Assembly (NCBI GenBank): GCA_017610545.1
Contig: JAFCBV010000026.1
Coordinates: 1-7,570 of the forward strand
DNA from: Candidatus Nanohalarchaeota archaeon
Lineage (GTDB): Archaea; EX4484-52; B79-G9
DNA length: 7,570 nucleotides
Direction of reading: 5' to 3'
Shown: in pieces, positions 5,459 through 7,570 of the stretch
Numbering within the stretch: position 1 is the first letter of the stretch
Layout: every line of letters starts with the position of its first letter
The notes under the pieces: generated by a model
What the model saw: the letters and a program-made list of their open reading frames with translations, nothing else
The model's database searches: none
What the model was told of the DNA's origin: nothing
Position numbers and translations under genes: made by a program

Positions 5459-5471
5459 GGAGGCGAACCGC

Positions 5472-5498
5472 GCGACAGGAAATAGGCGATCCTGTCGC
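5472..5498. terminator. 9-bp hairpin between convergent genes, possible transcription end
   Basis: GCGACAGGA (5472-5480) pairs perfectly with TCCTGTCGC (5490-5498) around a 9-nt loop. It lies 13 bases after the DUF362 stop and 16 bases after the stop of the convergent 86-aa gene, so it could mark the end of both transcripts. No T-tract follows closely, and T-tracts are the usual archaeal signal, so the terminator role is a guess; RNA end protection is another possibility. Confidence 0.45.
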
Positions 5499-5514
5499 AC
5501 AGCGAGAAAAAGCG

Positions 5515-5775
5515 TTAAATGCAGATTTTGCCGGTAAGCCTTTGGATGAATTCGTTCTCATACTGCCTTTTTTTGTATGCTCCAAAAGCGTTTGGGAATA
5601 TGCGCGAAAGTTCGGCAACGCGCGTTCTGGCTTTTTCGCGGGCAATAAACAGCTTTCTTTCATCTTCTATGGGCTTTTTTCGAAACTCATGCGTTATGAG
5701 TCCGTGTGTCGGAAGTCCCTGCTCACGCAGGATGTTTTTCATAAGGTACATCTCTTCTTCAATACATACTGTCAT
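5515..5775 (-). CDS. 86-aa small protein, second gene of a small-protein operon
   Basis: I do not recognise this family. The 86-aa product is highly charged and mostly helical: MTVCIEEEMYLMKNILREQG, a Thr-His-Gly turn (23-25), a basic FRKK (31-34), then EREKAR-type helices with VAELSRIFP at 53-61 and a C-terminal EFIQRLTGKICI. Two cysteines (4 and 85) lie at the ends. There is no signal or membrane segment. It is well supported as a gene by the strong ribosome binding site GGAGGAG at 5787-5781, 5 bases before the ATG. It follows the 46-aa gene by 27 bases, so they are probably one transcript, and the two proteins share an [IV]AEL-x-x-I-[YF]P motif. Its plus-strand overlap is a less likely shadow frame. 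Confidence 0.75.
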   Translation of the reverse strand: MTVCIEEEMYLMKNILREQGLPTHGLITHEFRKKPIEDERKLFIAREKARTRVAELSRIFPNAFGAYKKRQYENEFIQRLTGKICI

Positions 5776-5780
5776 CTAAT

Positions 5781-5787
5781 CTCCTCC
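5781..5787 (-). promoter_or_regulatory. strong Shine-Dalgarno of the 86-aa gene
   Basis: GGAGGAG on the minus strand, 5 bases before the ATG at 5775, is the best ribosome binding site in the window. It identifies the 86-aa frame as real and marks it as an internal operon gene. Confidence 0.8.
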
Positions 5788-5802
5788 TGGAAAACTTGGA
5801 CT

Positions 5803-5943
5803 CTATGCGTGTGTAAGGATAAAGCTTTCGAGGCGGCATTGACCTATCGAGTCTACCTGCCCTCGCGTTTCAATCGGGTATATTTTCTTAAGCTCTGCAA
5901 TCCTTGCGCGCATCTTAAGGCGCACACGTGTTCTTGGGTTCAT
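5803..5943 (-). CDS. 46-aa basic small protein, first gene of the operon
   Basis: I do not recognise this protein. It has 46 residues: MNPRTRVRLKMRARIAELKK followed by IYPIETRGQVD, a single Cys (36), and the C-terminal ILTHA. The N-terminal half is strongly basic and helical, as in a nucleic-acid-binding peptide, but that is inference. The motif IAELKKIYP at 15-23 is close to VAELSRIFP in the downstream 86-aa protein. The start is supported by a TATA box at 5966-5971 centred 25.5 bases before the ATG, so the mRNA should be leaderless. The TAG at 5805-5803 is 27 bases before the next start. Both are minus strand, which supports co-transcription. Confidence 0.65.
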   Translation of the reverse strand: MNPRTRVRLKMRARIAELKKIYPIETRGQVDSIGQCRLESFILTHA

Positions 5944-5965
5944 ACCCAGAAGTTGGTCTGGAGGG

Positions 5966-5971
5966 TATATA
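5966..5971 (-). promoter_or_regulatory. TATA box of the 46/86-aa operon
   Basis: CTTATATACC on the minus strand carries TATATA centred 25.5 bases before the ATG at 5943. The box is symmetrical and could also fire to the right, but only a 23-codon frame starts there. Confidence 0.6.
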
Positions 5972-6033
5972 AGGGCTTGGGGAGTACCATGCCGATAGAA
6001 ATAGGCCTGTTAAACACACAGCAAACGCTAGCT

Positions 6034-6056
6034 AAAAAGAGTTTTCAGAACAAAAA
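6034..6056 (-). terminator. T-tract end of the 45-aa gene
   Basis: On the minus strand two runs of five T (6056-6052 and 6038-6034) lie 14 to 36 bases after the stop of the 45-aa gene. Archaeal RNA polymerase stops at such T-tracts without a hairpin. This would separate the 45-aa gene from the operon downstream. Confidence 0.4.
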
Positions 6057-6069
6057 CTAAGCAAATCAC

Positions 6070-6207
6070 TTACTTTACGGTCCTGCTTTTTGCCCGGCTC
6101 TTGCGCTGGTTATTGAAGTGCAGCATCTTGTTTATTCGCTCCACTTCTTTCCAGTTCCCGCGCTCAGCCATGTGAGCTTTCATGAATTTAAGTTGTTCTA
6201 TAGTCAT
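6070..6207 (-). CDS. 45-aa basic small protein
   Basis: I do not recognise this protein. The 45 residues read MTIEQLKFMKAHMAERGNWK, then EVERINKMLHF, and end in a basic NNQRKSRAKSRTVK tail. Two short helices with a GNW turn between them and a basic tail resemble a nucleic-acid-binding or ribosome-associated peptide, which is inference only. Its start has two independent supports: a GGTG Shine-Dalgarno motif 6 bases before the ATG (6217-6214) and a TATA box at 6228-6235 centred 24.5 bases before it. The promoter is divergent from the ABC transporter operon across about 200 bases, and T-tracts follow the stop. Confidence 0.6.
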   Translation of the reverse strand: MTIEQLKFMKAHMAERGNWKEVERINKMLHFNNQRKSRAKSRTVK

Positions 6208-6227
6208 AATAAACACCAATGATTTTC

Positions 6228-6235
6228 TATAAAAA
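6228..6235 (-). promoter_or_regulatory. TATA box of the 45-aa gene
   Basis: TTTTTATA on the minus strand is centred 24.5 bases before the ATG at 6207, close to the leaderless spacing of the other genes, although a GGTG motif also precedes this ATG. Confidence 0.45.
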
Positions 6236-6262
6236 GGTCATAAACAGTTGCACGCGCTTGTG

Positions 6263-6303
6263 ATGTCCCTAATACGTAGTGTAACTATGGACATAGACGT
6301 ATT
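6263..6303. other. two interleaved inverted repeats in the divergent gap
   Basis: ATGTCC (6263-6268) pairs with GGACAT (6289-6294), and AATACGT (6271-6277) pairs with ACGTATT (6297-6303). The order a-b-a'-b' is that of a pseudoknot if transcribed, or of overlapping operators in DNA. It sits between the divergent promoters of the 45-aa gene and the ABC operon. The arms are short (6 and 7 bp), so chance is possible. I see nothing else in the 6208-6378 gap. Confidence 0.3.
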
Positions 6304-6378
6304 TAAATGTTACTGTTCGGGGGCACTAAAAGCAAACAATCATCAAGAAACAGTGTTTTTTTGCCCAATTATTGCGCG

Positions 6379-6386
6379 TTTATATA
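6379..6386 (+). promoter_or_regulatory. consensus TATA box of the ABC transporter operon
   Basis: TTTATATA, the textbook archaeal box, is centred 26.5 bases before the ATG at 6409. It is the best promoter match in the window and predicts a leaderless mRNA for the ATPase gene. Confidence 0.75.
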
Positions 6387-6408
6387 CTATTTCAGCTATT
6401 AGTAAAAT

Positions 6409-7149
6409 ATGAGTGATTTCGCTATATCGGCCAGAGATGTCGTTAAGGACTATGGCTGTGTGAAAGCTCTTTCTTCTGTGACACTTGATGTGCGCAAAGG
6501 CGAAATTTTCGGTTTTCTTGGCCCTAATGGTGCCGGGAAGACTACAATGATCAATATACTGACCGGGCAGGTGAAGGCGACAAAGGGTTCGGCGAAAGTT
6601 CTTGGCATTGACTCCATAAAAGAGCCTGTTCGTGTAAGGGCGAATGTCGGAATCGTTCCGGAGCAGGAGAATCCACCTAGTTTTCTTACCGCAATTGAGT
6701 ATCTTTATTTGGTGTCCAAGATTAGAGCTATTGCAAATTATGAAACTAAATGCTCGTGGTGGTTTGATTATCTTGATTTTGCGGCATACAAGGATGCGCT
6801 TTGCAAGGATCTTTCGCGCGGGACAAGGCAGAAGTTGATGATTGCGCAAGCATTTTTGCATGAGCCGAAAGTGGTTTTTATTGATGAGCCGCTTATCAAC
6901 TTAGACCCAATCATTCAGAAGAAGATAAAGACATTCCTTAAGGAGTACGCCGCAAAGGGCAACACCATATTCCTTTCAACTCATGTGCTTGAGATTGCTG
7001 ATGAATTGTGCGGGCGTATTGCGATAATTGATAAGGGCCTGCTTGTCGCATGTGATACGTTGGCGAAGCTTAAGAAAAACAAGGGCGAAACTCTCGAAAA
7101 TCTTTTTATCCGGCTGGTCTGTCATAAAGAGACAAGCCGAATCCGGTGA
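6409..7149 (+). CDS. ABC transporter ATP-binding protein (ABC-2 export type)
   Basis: This 246-aa nucleotide-binding subunit of an ABC exporter is near the family's usual length. Visible in order are the A-loop Tyr15 (KDYG), Walker A GPNGAGKTT (38-46), Q-loop Gln86 in VPEQENPP, signature LSRGTRQK (135-142), Walker B VVFIDE with catalytic Glu160, D-loop NLDP (164-167) and switch His192 in STHVLE. The set is complete, so an active ATPase is expected. The Q-loop PEQ form and the short C-terminus fit the drug, lipid or polysaccharide ABC-2 exporter group, but the substrate cannot be read from this. It is the first gene of an operon with the permease that follows, and its TGA stop overlaps the GGTGA ribosome binding site of that gene. 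It works at the inner face of the membrane. Confidence 0.93.
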   Translation: MSDFAISARDVVKDYGCVKALSSVTLDVRKGEIFGFLGPNGAGKTTMINILTGQVKATKGSAKVLGIDSIKEPVRVRANVGIVPEQENPPSFLTAIEYLYLVSKIRAIANYETKCSWWFDYLDFAAYKDALCKDLSRGTRQKLMIAQAFLHEPKVVFIDEPLINLDPIIQKKIKTFLKEYAAKGNTIFLSTHVLEIADELCGRIAIIDKGLLVACDTLAKLKKNKGETLENLFIRLVCHKETSRIR

Positions 7150-7154
7150 TAGGG

Positions 7155-7570
7155 ATGTTTGAACTTCTCTTTGCAATGCTGAAAGAAGAATATCGCATTC
7201 ATACTGCTTTTTTTAACAGGCGTCTTTTTTTTCTATATCCCGCAGTCATCCTTTTTATAACGTATGCGCTTTCCATATTCGTATTGCAGATAAGCCAGAA
7301 CGTCTATCTGTTAGGGGTTGCGGCCCATTTCATGCTGTTCATATACGGGGTGTCTGTCGGGGTGTTTGGGCTTCATGCCAAGGAAGCACTTAGTGTAAGA
7401 TTTGACCACTTGAGCCTTCTTCTGTATTCTTCAAGGACACTGCCGGTTTCTTCAAAAGAGATTCTTGTTACGTTTGCTGTGCATGATATAATATATTATT
7501 TTTTTCTTACTATCTTGCCGATGGTTCTGGGGATTGCGTTTGTGATGCCGTCTTTGGGTGTTGGCATCTA
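7155..7570 (+). CDS. ABC transporter permease, N-terminal part, cut by the window edge
   Basis: 138 codons are visible and open at the right edge. The protein begins MFELLFAMLKEEYRIHTAFF, a cytoplasmic start with a KEEYR-x-H motif known from archaeal ABC-2-type permeases. Hydrophobic segments follow at about 24-48, 51-74 and 105-132, with a polar loop between (75-104) containing KEALSVRFDHLSLL. It should be the membrane partner of the preceding ATPase. The ATG at 7155 is supported by GGTGAT at 7145-7150, 4 to 5 bases upstream and overlapping the ATPase stop, which suggests translational coupling. The rest of the gene and any further subunits lie outside the window. Confidence 0.85.
   Translation, partial: MFELLFAMLKEEYRIHTAFFNRRLFFLYPAVILFITYALSIFVLQISQNVYLLGVAAHFMLFIYGVSVGVFGLHAKEALSVRFDHLSLLLYSSRTLPVSSKEILVTFAVHDIIYYFFLTILPMVLGIAFVMPSLGVGI

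Noticed and set aside
5542..6060. A 172-codon plus-strand frame opposite the small-protein operon
   Set aside because: It has no TATA box or ribosome binding site at its start, its composition is not protein-like in the middle, and the minus-strand genes it overlaps have a promoter and a strong Shine-Dalgarno.
6287..6412. A 41-codon ORF whose TGA overlaps the ATPase ATG (ATGA)
   Set aside because: The consensus TATA box of the ATPase lies inside it and predicts initiation at the ATPase ATG. The peptide (MDIDVFKCYCSGALK...) has no recognisable family or ribosome binding site, so the overlap is probably chance.
6343..6861. A 172-codon minus-strand frame under the ABC ATPase gene
   Set aside because: It is antisense to a complete ATPase with all motifs; it is a shadow frame.

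Overview
This window looks like part of the genome of an uncultured archaeon. The evidence is archaeal promoter boxes (TTTATATA-like) centred about 24-28 bases upstream of most first-gene ATGs, which implies leaderless transcripts. Other signs are Shine-Dalgarno motifs mainly on internal genes, a tRNA-His with an encoded G-1 and C73 but no CCA, short T-tract ends, and a gene set (CutA, DUF362-ferredoxin, cysteine-rich lipoproteins, many tiny ORFs) common in archaeal draft genomes. A DPANN or deep euryarchaeal lineage is possible, but the sequence alone does not settle this. There is no rRNA, CRISPR array, insertion sequence or phage module.

Left part (1-2941). The N-terminus of an unknown gene runs off the left edge on the minus strand. 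Behind it is a possible decayed minus-strand frame. Next come three plus-strand genes. The first is a secreted lipoprotein that is a close relative of animal DNase I with the full catalytic set. The second is an HNH-like zinc protein gene carrying an in-frame TAA at codon 20 and lacking the HNH catalytic residues. The third is a lipoprotein with a 12-cysteine module followed by a concanavalin/LamG-like domain. Two surface lipoproteins, one a nuclease and one probably binding carbohydrate, suggest an environment-facing locus, although each seems to have its own promoter.

Middle (2942-5458). A non-coding or barely coding stretch holds four consecutive perfect hairpins, each with an 8-bp stem and 3-nt loop, then a fifth inverted repeat, then tRNA-His(GUG). 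After it come a HIT-family protein whose catalytic nucleophile His is replaced by Met and, convergently with stop codons overlapping in TTAG, cutA. CutA and a DUF362 protein with two [4Fe-4S] motifs diverge from a 26-bp perfect palindrome whose two arms appear to be the TATA boxes of the two opposing genes.

Right part (5459-7570). After a hairpin between convergent genes, the minus strand carries a cluster of very small genes (45, 46 and 86 aa). The 46- and 86-aa products share an [IV]AEL-x-x-I-[YF]P motif and form a two-gene operon. A divergent operon then starts with an ABC transporter ATPase followed, 5 bases after its stop, by a membrane permease cut by the window edge; together they are an ABC-2-type export system.

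The most unusual items are the hairpin array at 3028-3144, the nucleophile-less HIT protein, the stop-interrupted and active-site-less HNH-like gene, the two-way palindromic promoter, and the paired small-protein operon.
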